DNA of 64,000 nucleotides from Chrysomallon squamiferum. Taxonomy: Eukaryota; Mollusca; Gastropoda; Neomphalida; Peltospiridae. The position numbers and the translations under genes are program-made. Positions 15,987 to 30,040 of the stretch are shown here, piece after piece. Each line of letters begins with the position of its first letter. Positions within the stretch are counted from its first letter, which is position 1. The stretch is taken from contig CM022677.1 in the NCBI GenBank assembly GCA_012295275.1, positions 10,590,922-10,654,921 on the forward strand, in the 5' to 3' direction. The notes beneath the pieces are model-generated. The model did not search any database. It was not told where the DNA came from and saw nothing but the letters and a program-made list of their open reading frames with translations.

Positions 15987-18793
15987 TTTACTGTAAAATG
16001 CATTTTGGATATTGTGAGGAAGAGGATTGTAGACTGATTAACAATAAGATTGAGTGACAGGGTAGGAATGGCATTTGTCTATTTATATTCTTTTTTTGTT
16101 CTTTTTCTTTTTTTTATTTAGGGTTTTTTGTTTTATTATTATTATTAATATTGTTATTTTATTTTTTATTTTTTATTGTTATTATTTTTATTATTATTAA
16201 AAAAAAATTATTACTTTTTTATTGTTATTATTATTATTATTAAGTTTTTATTTATTTTAACTCTAAGACAAACATACATACATCAAAATGGGGTTTTAAG
16301 AGACTGTTCCTCTGCTTGACAGATTTGAGTTGATTCCAGAATATCCTAGGTCAGGCCTTATATATTTCCCTTCAAACAAAAAATAAATAATAACGTATAC
16401 CATTTGGAGTGCTTGGTAAAAAGTGCCTTTAATTTTTTGAAACTATTAAATCTATATTCTTTTCTTCTTTTTTCAAATATACGTGTGGCTTTTTGGTGAT
16501 GTTTTTCTATGAATTTTATGTTGGACCTGCATTTAGTTACACTGAGAATTGTTTTTGAGGATGCATTACTTTTTGAAAAGATCTTTTTTTTTAATCTTTT
16601 TTTTCAAATATTAGCCAGCATTATTTAAAGTATCTTCTTATTATTATTATTTAATAATAATCAATTTTTGATAAGACACATTTCGGAATATATTTAAACA
16701 AACAATAGTGGGTTTACCTCTAATAAAATTTTAATATTTTTTCAAGAATTATATTGAATAAAATTTCACAAGGGTAAAATAAATCTTTAAAGTTTGATTA
16801 TAAAATTTGATTTTGCTGATACTTTTAAATAAATGATAAAAAGAAAAAAGCTTTTTCTTGGATATATGAGTATGCATGAATGTTGACTGACTGTTTTTTT
16901 TGTTATGATTAACTGAATTTTACATGAGAAAATGTATTATCTATTGGACTATTTTCACCAACAGATAACTGTTTTTACATTTTCATCATTACATTATTAT
17001 CCTCAGATGATATTATTTCATGACATAATATTGAAATGTTTTGTTTGTTTCAGGTTAGACTAAGTCATGTTTTTCTTTGTAATTCTTGATTTTGAAAGGA
17101 TTATGTTGTTTGCAAAGCTTGAATATTGTGATCAGTTCAGCTGTCATTTTTTGAAAATCACAAATCAATTGATAACTGTTAAAAGAAATAATGACAAAAC
17201 AAATTTTGTTTTTTAAAGCAGAGCCATAATCTGTCTATCAATCTATCTAAATCTACACACATAGATACAGAGATAGATAGCTATAAAATGCTGCAATTAA
17301 TATAAGATTAATGGTATTATTTGTTTGTTGCATTAATTTTTATTTGCATTTAGTACTATAATAATATTTTGTATGCATGTTTACGATAAAATAAATAACA
17401 AATTATACACATTTGTAGAAATATATATTAAGCATACTGTTTCATGTAATCATATTATCATTTATTAGTGATATAAATACTAACAAATTATTTTTGTTCT
17501 TGTTTTCTTTCATTTATTATTAAGAATTTTATTTTGTTTTTTTACTGTGATTGCTGTGTGGCTGTTTGCTGCCCTGGATTATTCTCCTCATGTAGCAAAT
17601 GCGTTATTACTCACTTGTATATAATTAATTAATAAATAACTTGGTTTTCAGTACAAAAATTTATAAACTGTTCATTTTATCAATACAGAAATATTTGTTC
17701 ATACATAAGTTGCAGGGAATCATGCCTTGAAGATCATCTTATTTCTTTAATGACATTTCAGCATTTATGTATCATATGTTCCTAACCATCATTGTATAAT
17801 GAGAAAACTTATAAAAACAGCTACTAACATCAAAAGCTATGAAGGCAGGGTTTAAGATTAAAATTTATTTCAATTGACCTGGTTTATAAAACATTTTTTA
17901 TTTTCAGCAGCATACAGATGTATTTACCACCTCCATAATCTACTATACATAAAGATGGCAGTAAATCTAATATAAACAGTTTTAAACTCTCAAGTTGACA
18001 GTTATTTTATACTTGACGTATTTGTGCAGGGAAATGAGTGGACATTGAAGTATCTGCAGTTATTTGTTACCTTTTGTCCTCATCTAATATATATTATTAT
18101 AACAGGCTTACTAGGGACAAGGTACATGATGTACTAAACAAATAACATGAAAGTATCACATACCAACAGTAAGTGCTGATTTTAAACCTGTGTCAACAAA
18201 TTTTAAAATTCTCCACATTATATGGACTGTTTGCAGCACTACATTTGAAAAGTGAGAATAATAGATAGTCCTATATTTTTTTGGTTATAAAGTATGATAT
18301 TCAGCTTAAGATGACATCACAATTAAATTGTACTGAAAAGAATAGGGAAAACAAATCCTATTGTTTTTGTTACATATTTTTTTATTACATTATATTATTC
18401 TTATACATTTTGTTATCAGTGAAAATGAGAATCCGTACAAAATCATAAAGCTATAAAAGAAAAACATTTGAGAATATACATAATAATAGTAATAATAAAG
18501 GATAGAAATAAACATTAAACATAGAAATCTGTAAGAAAAGTTATACTGTACCACAAAATACCTTCATTATTCCAAAACCAAACAGAATATAAATTTGTTT
18601 TTGTAGAAATAGTAAATAATAATAAAAATTAATTCTGCAAAAATGAAAAAAAAAATAATAATAATAATAAAAATAAATGAAGCACATCATTCTAAGATGT
18701 TTTATATAAACTGCATTAAAAAATTCATTCATTTAATGATATATATATATAATCTGCTTCATTTAGTGTTTCTTTTCTCTTTCTGTATATATA

Positions 18794-18832
<39 letters not shown>

Positions 18833-19896
18833 GGGTTAAATAAAAATAATAAATGATGATCAGATTTGTAATATTTCTGTTACGGTAATAGTTGGGTGTA
18901 CGGTATTAGTCAAATGATAAAGAAAATATAAACTGATTTCAAATCAAATTTACAAATAAAAAAATATGGATTATTTATAATACATATTTAAATCTAAAAA
19001 ATACCAGTACAGTAATATAAATATTTAAAAGCAGATCTGCAAATGAAATTATATTTATTAGATAAATTATAAATTAGATAATAGAATTAATGCGGTGTAT
19101 TTTGAATCATAATATTCTAAGTTTAAACTAATGTTGATAAGAATATAAATAATTTTACATAAAAATATAAATTAGAAATATTTATATTCATGACTTTGCA
19201 ATAAAATTAATTATATTGTTATCATATTGTAACAAATTTAACTCTTTTATTTAAAATTATTTATAATGCTGGTCATCCATTAGATATTTTTCATCATATG
19301 ACAATATTTTCTGTCCTGTATAAAACATTTTAGAAATTCAAGATTATAAAATGTTATCAAAATAATACAACTGGATCAAATTTCAAAAGCAAATGAATAG
19401 TTTTACGTATAAAAATTTTCATGATGTTTAACAGTTAGTGTATCAAAAGTCTTTACTTAAAACTAAATGATAAAAAATAAAATAAAAACTCCAGATCATT
19501 GCTTATGTAAATATCTTCAAAAACTGTAACAGATTTTTACTTTTTTAATTCTTTGGTTGCCCATATAAAAAGTACAAGTAGTAGCAGAATAAATAGAAAC
19601 AGGATCCTTAATGTAAATTGTTAAATTATTTTTCTTAACTAAATACAATATCAGCATAAAATGATACAAATGAAAGTTATATTTTTTTTCAAATGACTAC
19701 ATAATTAGAGAATAATATAAATAACTATATGATCACAGTATAGGTTTAATGTGGTTAACAATGGCAAAATTTCACCAGTTTGTTTAGTGTTAGTTATTAA
19801 AAATAACACGTATCTGAATTGAGCACTGGATGTGTTGCTATGGTCTGCATACCTGCTTATACACACTGTAAATTCACTGATCACAGGTAAGCTTGC
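15987..19896. other. Intergenic region between ferrochelatase and SLC5 (left)
   Basis: About 3.9 kb of AT-rich DNA between two convergent genes, containing their 3' UTRs, ATT-rich stretches (16130-16260), TCTA tetranucleotides (17230-17280) and a (CA)n tract (18794-18829). No conserved coding exon, tRNA or recognisable transposon found by eye. It is mirrored almost entirely at 29100-32835. Confidence 0.6.
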
Positions 19897-21278
19897 TCAT
19901 GTGAATTGTTTGGATCTATAACTGAATAAGAGGCCATCAGTCTGCAGCTGTGGTTTAGATGCTTCAAATAAAACTGCACGCTCTGCAATATCTTCATTAG
20001 ATTTCACATCTCCATCAGCAGTAACAGTCAGCTCAGTTCCTTTGGTGCTTAACTCCTGCAAGAGACTCGGAAATTTTATTTTTTAATGCTTCAAAGCCAT
20101 GGTTTCTGTACCAAATTGTGACAAGAAAGAAACAACAAATATAATCATAAAAAATTTAAGTCATATAAAGAGGTTAGAGTTAATTATTTAAATACAAATA
20201 TATGTATAAATATTTAGTAAAATCTATGAACTGATGCTTAAAAGTCCATTTACTGTCATTATTTGAAGTGGCTTATAAAACATATTATGTATGAGTTGGA
20301 CTTGTAAAAGGTGTTTAAAAAATGATGATTTATGAGTTATATATATGTATAGTTTGTACTGTACAATAAAATATAGTAACTGATAATGTATAAGAAGATC
20401 TCTTTTATCACAATGAATTTCTTATAGGTTTTAAAGGAATTACTATAAAATGATGTATGAGTGTATGTGTTTGTGTATCTGTGTGTTTCTGTGGCTGCTT
20501 TGAAACAAACCAGCAACTCAGTCATTAGAACCATATATGTAATTCATAATTTATAAAAATAATAATAACCAACACTATTCTGAAGTATTTTAGTTTGGAC
20601 GAAATAATATCATAAAATGGCTACATTCAACTGGAACATATATATATATATGTATATATATTTATGTATGTATGTATGTGTGAGTGTGTGTGTGTATTAA
20701 CACACACACACACACACACATGTAATAAATTATGAATACACATTAAAATATAACATTACCTTGGGGTCCACAAATTCTTGGTTACATCTGAGTATTCGGC
20801 TTACTTTGTCTGGCAGACAGCAAAACAGCCGATCAAAGAATGGAACCAGATATCTTGTTTCTACATCACCAACCTTCATTGGTCCTAGTTAGTAACATAA
20901 CATTAATAACTTAATTTGAAAATACTTAATATCTTATGTCTACGTCACCAACCTTCATACATTTAATTTTTTTAAATATTTAATATTGAGAAAACCCCAG
21001 TTACAGTAATATGAATGTATATGTGTGTGGGTGTTCATATATATGTGCAACTGTTTGTGTAAGAAATAGATATTCAGTGTTTGACGACATTGTTGTGTGT
21101 GCGTGTGCTTGAAATAGCAGTAGAAGTAATAGTAGTAGTAGAGTAAGTAGCAGTTGAAGTATTGATAGAAACAGGGTTCTTCGTGTTTTAATGTTGCAGA
21201 GTTGCAGTATAACATTAACTGTCTAGCAGTGTATTTACAGTGATGTAATAGTAGTGATAACAGTTCAATAATAATAAC

Positions 21279-21330
<52 letters not shown>

Positions 21331-22124
21331 GGTTTTAAATTACCTGTAGCAAAGCTAACTAACAACCCAACAACGACAACAGTAGCAGCTCCGATACTTG
21401 GCAGCCAGAGATAAGACACAGTGTAGAGTAGACTGATTCCAGAACTGAATGACAAAACTACGTTAATTTAATAACATTTATTTAGAACATTGCTTAGAAT
21501 TTTAATTTAATAACATTCATTTAGAATTGCTTAGAATGTTAATTTAATAACATTCATTTAGAACATTGCTTAGAATGTTAATTTAATAACATTCATTTAG
21601 AACATTACTTAGAATGTTAATTTAATAATATTCATTTAGAACATTTAGAATTGTTTTGTGTGAACATGTGTGTTTATTGTTGAGTGTGTGTATATCTTTG
21701 TGTGCATGTGTATATGTGAATATAAAATAGCAGCTTCTTTCAGCTTAAAAAAGTGAAAAGAAATCTGAATTAGTAGCAATCAATATATATTTTTAACATA
21801 ATACTCTACGTATAATATGGATCAACATATAAAGTTAATCAGACAAATTAATTTCTTACATTTCCGGAGAAGCTGCTTCTGTTGTTATGTTTGTAGCCAA
21901 AGTTGTTGTCATGTTTGCATCCAGTGTTGTCATGGTGATGTTAGGGGACGTGCAATTGTCTGTGGGGAACAGCATGGATGATGGGGGTCCCACTACAGTG
22001 TAGCTGCCAATCACAATCCACATAGGGAAGATGAGTCCAAAGACACCCCCTATACAGGCTCCCTGAATTTCACAAAAAATGCTTCTTTTTTGTTTTTAAT
22101 ATTGTTTATTTGCTTTTTCTTTTT

Positions 22125-22209
<85 letters not shown>

Positions 22210-22425
22210 ATGTATATATATATATATGTGTGTCTTTCTTTCTATATGTCTCTCTTTCTCACACTTTTCTCTTTGTTAAAACGCTCCTCGTACAAGTTAA
22301 TGCTCGGCACTCGGCCACTTTCCTATTTGTCTCCAGATTTGACATTTAGTGCTTTATAACTATTTATAGCCGTAAATAAAATGTTGAGTGCATCTATAAA
22401 TAAAATACTTGCAGCCTTGCTAACG

Positions 22426-22461
<36 letters not shown>

Positions 22462-22653
22462 CAGAAATGCATGCAGCTGCATTTCCATGTTAATGTTTCT
22501 TGTTCTGTTTAGTTTCAAACATGAACGCACAAACATACAGATACGCACTAACACACGCACACATACACTCACACAGACAGATTCTGCAAATAATATATTT
22601 ATTAAATAATAGTAATAATTGTACAGTGGTAATGGTAGATATAGAAATGGTAG

Positions 22654-22689
<36 letters not shown>

Positions 22690-22824
22690 GTAATAATAAT
22701 AATAACAATAATAATACTTAGTTGTACTTACTATCCAGTTCGCCCATGGGAAAAAAGCACCAAGTGCAAAAATGCCAAGAATAGGACCCGAAGCAGCTCC
22801 AGTAAAACTTAGAGATGCCTGTAA

Positions 22825-22917
<93 letters not shown>

Positions 22918-25577
22918 AGAAACAAAAAAAAATAATGTGATGTTTATATATATTTGTATGTACATAATTTAGAAAAATAATCATAATTTTTCGATTTCCA
23001 TTATAATGTATTCTACGTATACGAGTATTTATACCTCTTGGAGCATGCGTGCCTGTGTGTCTAAATGTCCATGTGTTTATTTGGGTGTGTTGTACGGCTA
23101 AATGTGTTCGTGTGTGTGTGTGTGTGTGTGTGTGTTATAACTTAAAATAAGACCTGCAAAACGGTTCCTCCTAGGTTCATTGCAACAAATGACATTCCAA
23201 TACCAGCTCCACCATACAGTAAAACTACAACGTAAAATTTAGTTTAAAAACAACAGTAGTTTATCATTACAGAATAGTTAAAATATAGTCTTTAGAAATT
23301 CTAAAAATAACAGAGATAATCTGCTCATCATTTCACAGTTTCCAACAGTTACTCTATTTAGATATTTATTTATCTTTCTACCTATATACATATCTGTCTA
23401 TTAATCAGTCTGTCTAATTAATAGATAGATATATAGATAGGTAGAAAGATAAATAAATAGGTATGTAGAGAGACACATACATATATACAAATATAAAGAG
23501 ATAGGTTGGTAGATAGGTACGTAGATAAATAGAAAAATAAGTAGATAGACATATAGGTAGATAGAGACGGACAGATAGATAGATAATTTTAATAATGGGT
23601 CATAAATAAGCTTTAGCACTATGATGAACTCGGGAGAAACTATACAATTGTCGCTTCTCATATCTTTGAAATAAACAGTTATACAAAAATATAAAAAGAA
23701 ATATATAAAAAAATAAAAGACTAAAAAAAAAAGAAAAAAAAAAGAAAAAGAAATTAAATAAATAAAATAAAATAAAATAAACAATTAAAAGGGAAGACCT
23801 AGAAATTTTGTTAGTAGAGTTTTGTGACTTTCAGAAAGTCTATCATCTAAAGATGGTTTCAGAAAGTCTTCCCACGTGACCGCTGCCAGCGCGTTCAGGC
23901 ATGACGACATGGTGCTGTAGAGATAAGTAATTAACATAATTAATTAATTTATTTATTAAAATAATTATCTCATAAATAAATATATATTGGTGATAAAGAG
24001 AAATTATTTTTTGAAGAATTTATCGAACGTTTTAGGTATGAAAATTAATTACTGAGAAGGAAGAAAAGTTAATAGAAATATTATTAATATTATGCTCAAA
24101 GCTCTGACGTTATATTTATAAACAAATAAAATAACAGTACGGTCTGAATAACTTAATGATTATTTTATTTTATTTCAGTTTCTGTTTTATATATACCTCA
24201 GAGCTCCACTGAAAAGACAGGATATGAAGAGACCGGGCAAGCCAGTAAAATCAAGTATTTCCATCACAAAGTACGGCATTAGCTATAACAATAATAACAA
24301 ATATCAGTTGTGTCTGCTTATACCAGCACGTTATTATATAACAAAAAAAACATTATTATTAATATCGATACCTTTAATTATAACAAAAAGAACAACAATA
24401 ATAACAAAAAAAGGGGTAATACGACCTTCATAACAATAATATTAAAAGTAACGACAACAACAACGGCTGCAATGATAATAACAGGATTGGGAAAAATAAT
24501 AAAAACAACGCCTATGATACGTCGCGACATTAATAAAAAAAAAATAATAATAATAGTACAATAATAATAAGAAGAAGAATAAGAGTATTGAAATAACAAT
24601 AATAATAACAGTAATAATAACAATAATAGTAATAACAATAATAATAATAATAATAATAATAATGACAACAGTGAGGAGAAGAAGAGTACCTGATTGGAGT
24701 TACTAATGTATCCTGCACTAAGTGGATCGCATCCCTTTGCTGCGTAATAGGCGAACATGATAATACCAGACAGACAGACAACGAGAACTAACAACACAAC
24801 ACCGATTATATTCAGCATCACAGATCTGCAGAACAACACAACAATATAAATACACACACACACACACAGAGACACACACACAACACACACACAGACACAC
24901 ATGCACACACAAGCGTATCCATACTCAACATTACATTGTTAGCCGTTCACATTATTTTCCAATTACAACACGTAATCAAAATATTCATTTAATTTAACGT
25001 TAAATCTAATTGGTTGTTTTGTTTGGTGTTGTTTTATATATTTTGGTTATTGGAACATTAGCTTTTGCTGATACTCAGATAAGCAGACTCCATATTTGTT
25101 TTTACTTCTGTTAAGGTATCACTGTTTACCTGTCTGACTATTTGTCTCTCTGCCGGTCTGTCTGAGTTTGTATCTGTCTAACCGCGTTTGTATCTGTGAT
25201 CTGCATACACAGTCAAATTAATACATCTTTATCCATATAGAGTCCCACCAGAGAATTCAATAATAAGAAGCTCTTTCTATTAAAGCATTTTTGTTGTATG
25301 CAAATTATTATATATACGTAGATCTTTAAGTGTTACATTATATACAAGTGTCTAAAACAAAACAAACAAAAAAGGATCTTTTAAGTTCATCCAGGATAAA
25401 TATTTACATTTTGGCTTTCTTCAGAGTTGGCAAAGAGCAATATCTCTGGACACTGGCCTGGTTTACGCCATATGTTGCCGTCCACCCAACAGCGCCACCT
25501 ACAATGAGTGACCAGAATGAATGTCGCTGAGTCGGATCCACGCTGAAGCTGTAAATAACAATAATAATAATAATAAC

Positions 25578-25612
<35 letters not shown>

Positions 25613-26587
25613 CAACAACAACAACAATTACAACAATAATAATAATAATAATAATATAATAGTAATAACAACAACAACAACAATTACAACTACAACAGTA
25701 ACAACAATAATAATAATATAATAGTAATAATAATAACAGTAACAACAACAATAACAATAATAATAATAATAATAATAATGATGATGATTAAAAACGATGA
25801 TATGATGATGACTAATAAAATAAAACAGAAGCAGTAGTTGTAGTGGTAGATGTAGTAGTTTTATTTGTAATGTTAACAGTTGTTATAGTTGTGTAGTAGA
25901 GTAGTAACAGTAGTTGTAGTAAAATTAGTGAAAACATTCATAACAAGCTATTAATAGTATTAATTGCAGTAGTTTGTAGTAGCAGTTGCAATGGTTATGT
26001 AATAGTAATCAACGTTGAAATTAACAAAAATGTTCATAGCTGTAGCACTAGTTGTTGTTGTAGCAATTGCGGTGATTACTGTAATACCGTTAACATTAAC
26101 AAAAATGTTGATAATAAACAGTAGCAGTAGTAGTAGTAGCAGCAACAGCAGTAGTTGTTGTCTTTGTAGTATTTGTAGTAGTAATTATTAATCATAGTTA
26201 AAATTAACAAAAATGTTCATAGCAAGCAGTAGCAGTAGTAATACTGGAAGTATAGTAACAGTATTGAAGTAGTAGTAGTAGTGGTAGCAGTAGCTAAATA
26301 TTCACAGTAAGCGGAGAGGTGCAGTTACTCACTTCCAGAAGTGAATACGTTTCCATTCATCATTAATTCTCCACACTTCATTCATCCCACCAACCATCAT
26401 GGAACCCTAGAAAGACAAATGTAAATCTGCTTTAATAATAATAATAGTAATAACAACAACAATAATAATAATAATAATACTACTACTACTACTAATAATA
26501 ATAATAATAATAGTATTAGTAGTAAGTAATAATAATAATTATATATGTTTTAATTATATTCAGCCGTGTGTGTTCGTACTTATATGT

Positions 26588-26636
<49 letters not shown>

Positions 26637-27666
26637 GAACCTGGATCAAAATTGCCAATAAACCAGCCACCATAACAAGCGACTGAAATACATCTGTCCA
26701 AACAACAGCCTTCATTCCACCCTGAAATAACAATAACAATAATAATAATAATAATAATAATAATAATTATAATTATAATAATAACAAAAACAAATTAAAT
26801 AATAATAACTATACACTCGATCTTTAATTTAATGGACTAAAAAGTTGCCCAGAAAACCAATAATCCTGTTTTTCAAAATGGTGTTATAAAGAACTGACAA
26901 ATATGTATATGGAACGACATTTACTTTAGATTCGCATGGCCAATATGGGTTCATTTCAGCACATCCGCATATATATATCCCAAACTGGTTCCGGATTTGT
27001 TTTTATGCACTGGTTAGAGAAAAAGAGTATTAAAAAACAACGAAATCAAATCTATACTTACGAGCGCTGTATAAAACGTTGACACTAAACCAACGGTTAT
27101 AATAGTAGCCCACACAGGAAAACCAGTCACTGAAATAAAGAAAAAATCTTTGTCATTTTATAAATATATTAGTATTATTATTACTATTGTTTTTCTTATT
27201 GCCGCTGTAGAAGTAGTAGAGTAAATAATATTTTTATTAAATAAGAAATAAAGGTTACATTAAAACAATACTACAGCATATGTCAGTCCTACACCAATAT
27301 TATATTTTAGTAGTAGTAGTAGCAGTAATAATAATAGTAGTAGTAGTAGTAGTAGTAGTAAAAGTAGTAATAAGTAGTAGTAGTAGCAGTAGCAGTAGTG
27401 GTAAAAGTGCGGTTAAATTTGTTGTAACAATATAGTAGAAGTAGCAGTAATAATAGTAGTAGTAGTAGTAGTAGTAATAACAGTAGTAGTAGTAGTAGTA
27501 GCAATAATAACAGTAGTAGTAGTAGTAGTAATAACAGTAGTAGCAGTAAAAATAGTAGTAGTAATAGTAGCGGTACTAAGTAGTAGTAGCAGTAGCAGTA
27601 GTAGTAGTGGTAAACGTGTGGTGAAATTTTCTGTATAACACAATTTTTAAAATAACCGAATTTAAG

Positions 27667-27697
<31 letters not shown>

Positions 27698-27773
27698 GTT
27701 ATTTATTTATTTACTTACTTATTTAATTCATTTAATCATTATATATTTTTGAACCTTAGTTTACAATAATGAC

Positions 27774-27862
<89 letters not shown>

Positions 27863-28672
27863 TCTAATTTTTAGCAAAAACAAATTATTAATATGCACTT
27901 TCCTTGCTTAATCATTTTACCACTGCTAGTGGTAACCAGTCCCGAAACGTATTGTAGAATTCTGAATGATAACGCTAAAGTCAATGTGCCCTTCACCTTG
28001 CCTATCAAATTTGTTTTTTTCGTTTTAATCTCTGACGTAAAATGTGATGTAACTCTACTTGCCTGCTTCTAGCGCCGTCGATGGAGAGAATGTAGCTATC
28101 CCCATATACACAATCTGTAAATAGAGACAAAAGTAACTCAGTGGCTACGTTTGTTTTGTTACAGGCTAGGTTACAATGATGATGATGATGATGATAATAA
28201 TAAACAACAACAACAATAATTAAAAAATAATAATAATATGCAACAGCAATAACAATAATAATAATAATAATGACAATATTAATAATAACAATAATAATAA
28301 CAGCAATAACATCAACAACAATAACAGTAACGATAACGACAACAATAACAGCACTAACAATAATAATAACAATAATAATTTAAAAAATCTATTAATGATG
28401 ATGATGATAAAACTAATGCAGTAAATATTAATGTAGAAGCATGATAATGTTAACAATGATACACTATAAAGTATTTACTGTTTTACTGTTTTTAATGATT
28501 ATAATGTCATTAATGGTGATGATGATAATTTTTATTATTATGACGGTGATAAACGATCCTGATTCTGATAACAATGATGATGATGATGGTGATATTCAGT
28601 TACCTGTTGTATTATCATTAAACTTGTTCCTATGAGTTTTGCTGATCGAGATTGGAACCGTTTTTCTAAATA
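19897..28672 (-). CDS. Sodium/solute symporter of the SLC5 family (SMCT/SMVT-like), N-terminus missing
   Basis: Fifteen exons on the minus strand: 28672-28604, 28114-28063, 27129-27062, 26721-26641, 26406-26333, 25548-25408, 24825-24690, 24282-24197, 23914-23799, 23224-23154, 22818-22732, 22062-21860, 21444-21344, 20884-20760 and 20055-19897. They total 1569 nt (522 aa) with consistent phases at all 14 junctions. Family signatures: YLEKRF at the start, GGMKAVVWTDVFQ, RHSFWSLIVGG with YGVNQASVQRY, MFAYYAAKGCDPL, SGALSTMSSCLNALAAVTWEDF, GPILGIFALGAFFPWAN, and a last membrane segment ending GLLVSFATG. An extracellular loop (exon 22062-21860) carries four N-glycosylation sequons. About 90-110 N-terminal residues should precede this and would lie in or beyond the N gap. 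The family couples Na+ to uptake of monocarboxylates, vitamins or iodide; the substrate cannot be assigned. The intron after 28063 has a GC donor with the full CAG/GCAAGT consensus. Confidence 0.88.
21259..21330 (+). repeat. (AAT)n microsatellite in SLC5 intron
   Basis: An almost pure AAT tract of about 72 bp just downstream (minus strand) of the exon at 21344-21444. Confidence 0.95.
21462..21655 (+). repeat. About 40-bp tandem repeat in SLC5 intron
   Basis: Four to five units of TTAATTTAATAACATTCATT plus TAGAACATTGCTTAGAATG, with small internal deletions. Confidence 0.85.
22129..22193 (+). repeat. (TC)n microsatellite in SLC5 intron
   Basis: A pure tract of about 65 bp followed by (TG)n and (TA)n. 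Open frames over it are artefacts. Confidence 0.95.
22830..22914 (+). repeat. Compound (TA)n(GA)n microsatellite
   Basis: A TA tract of about 45 bp passes directly into a GA tract of about 40 bp, a few bases upstream (minus strand) of the exon at 22732-22818. Confidence 0.93.
24590..24665 (+). repeat. (AAT)n/(AAC)n block
   Basis: Interrupted AAT and AAC trinucleotides next to the exon at 24690-24825. Leucine/tyrosine-rich frames on the minus strand here are not coding, but the real exon is embedded in one of them. Confidence 0.85.
25553..26330 (+). repeat. Trinucleotide-rich intron (AAT, AAC, TAG)
   Basis: An SLC5 intron made largely of imperfect AAT, AAC and GTAGTA repeats, including a loosely repeated segment with AAAATTAACAAAAATGTTCAT units at about 25920-26230. 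No exon seen. Confidence 0.75.
27308..27612 (+). repeat. (TAG)n trinucleotide block
   Basis: About 300 bp of interrupted TAG/CAG/TAA trinucleotides in an SLC5 intron. Confidence 0.85.
27776..27858 (+). repeat. (GA)n microsatellite
   Basis: A pure tract of about 82 bp in an SLC5 intron. Confidence 0.95.
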
Positions 28673-28899
28673 CTTGACAGAAAGAAAAACAAAATACAGC
28701 ATCATGTTAAAAAATAAAAGACAGAGAGAAAGAAGGAAATAGAGAGTGAAAGAGAAAAACAAGACCGAAACTGAAGAAAGCAACAACGATAAACAAACAA
28801 AAAACGAAACAATAAAATACACATTAATAATAATAATAGTAGTAGTAACAATAATAATAATACGAAGAAGAAACAACCGTAATAATAGTGATATTTATT
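28673..28899. other. Truncated SLC5 intron running into the gap
   Basis: Purine-rich low-complexity DNA upstream of the first visible SLC5 exon (acceptor TCAAG before TATTTAG). No further exon is visible before the N run. Confidence 0.6.
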
Positions 28900-29099
28900 N
28901 NNNNNNNNNNNNNNNNNNNNNNNNNNNNNNNNNNNNNNNNNNNNNNNNNNNNNNNNNNNNNNNNNNNNNNNNNNNNNNNNNNNNNNNNNNNNNNNNNNNN
29001 NNNNNNNNNNNNNNNNNNNNNNNNNNNNNNNNNNNNNNNNNNNNNNNNNNNNNNNNNNNNNNNNNNNNNNNNNNNNNNNNNNNNNNNNNNNNNNNNNNN
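28900..29099. other. Assembly gap, exactly 200 N
   Basis: A run of 200 unknown bases. The round size is typical of a scaffolder placeholder rather than a measured gap. The SLC5 gene runs into it from the left with its N-terminal exons missing, and the inverted arm starts directly on the other side. No sequence to the right continues that gene. Confidence 0.98.
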
Positions 29100-30003
29100 T
29101 ATTCTCTAATTATGTAGTCATTTTAAAAAAAAAAAATATAACTTTCATTTGTATCATTTTATGCCGATATTGTATTTAGTTAAGAAAAATAATTTAACAA
29201 TTTACATTAAGGATCCTGTTTCTATTTATTCTGCTACTACTTCTACTTTTTATACGGGCAACCAAAGAATTAAAAAAATAAAAATCTGTTACAGTTTTTG
29301 AAGATATTTACACAAGCAATGATCTGGAGTTTTTATTTTATTTTTTATCATTTAGTTTTAAGTAAAGACTTTTGATACACTAACTGTTAAAAATCATGAA
29401 CATTTTTATACGTAAAACTATTCATTTGCTTTTGAAATTTGATCCAGTTGTATTATTTTGATAACATTTTATAATCTTGAATTTCTAAAATGTTTTATAC
29501 AGACAGAAAATATTGTCATATGAAGAAAAATATCTAATGGATGACCAGCATTATAAATAATTTTATATTAAAGAGTTAAATTTGTTACAATAGGATAACA
29601 ATATAATTAATTTTATTGCAAAGCCATGAATATAAATATTTCTAATTTATATTTTTATGTAAAATTATTTATATTCTTATCAACATTAGTTTAAACTTAA
29701 AATATTATGATTCAAAATACACCACATTAATATGGCATATTATTATTATTATTATTAATTCTATAAATCACCTTTATCTAATTTATAATTTATCTAATAA
29801 ATATAATTTCATTTGCAGATCTGTCCTGGTATTTTTTAGATTTAAATATGTATTATAAATAATCCATATTTTTTTATTTGTAAATTTGATTTGAAATCAG
29901 TTTATATTTTCTTTATCATTTGACTGAGAAACCCTTTTCACCCAACTATTACCATAACAGAAATATTACAAATCTGATCATCATTTATTATTTTTATTTA
30001 ACC

Positions 30004-30040
<37 letters not shown>

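Noticed and set aside
28746-29117. ORF running through the N gap
   Set aside because: Unknown bases cannot be read as codons.
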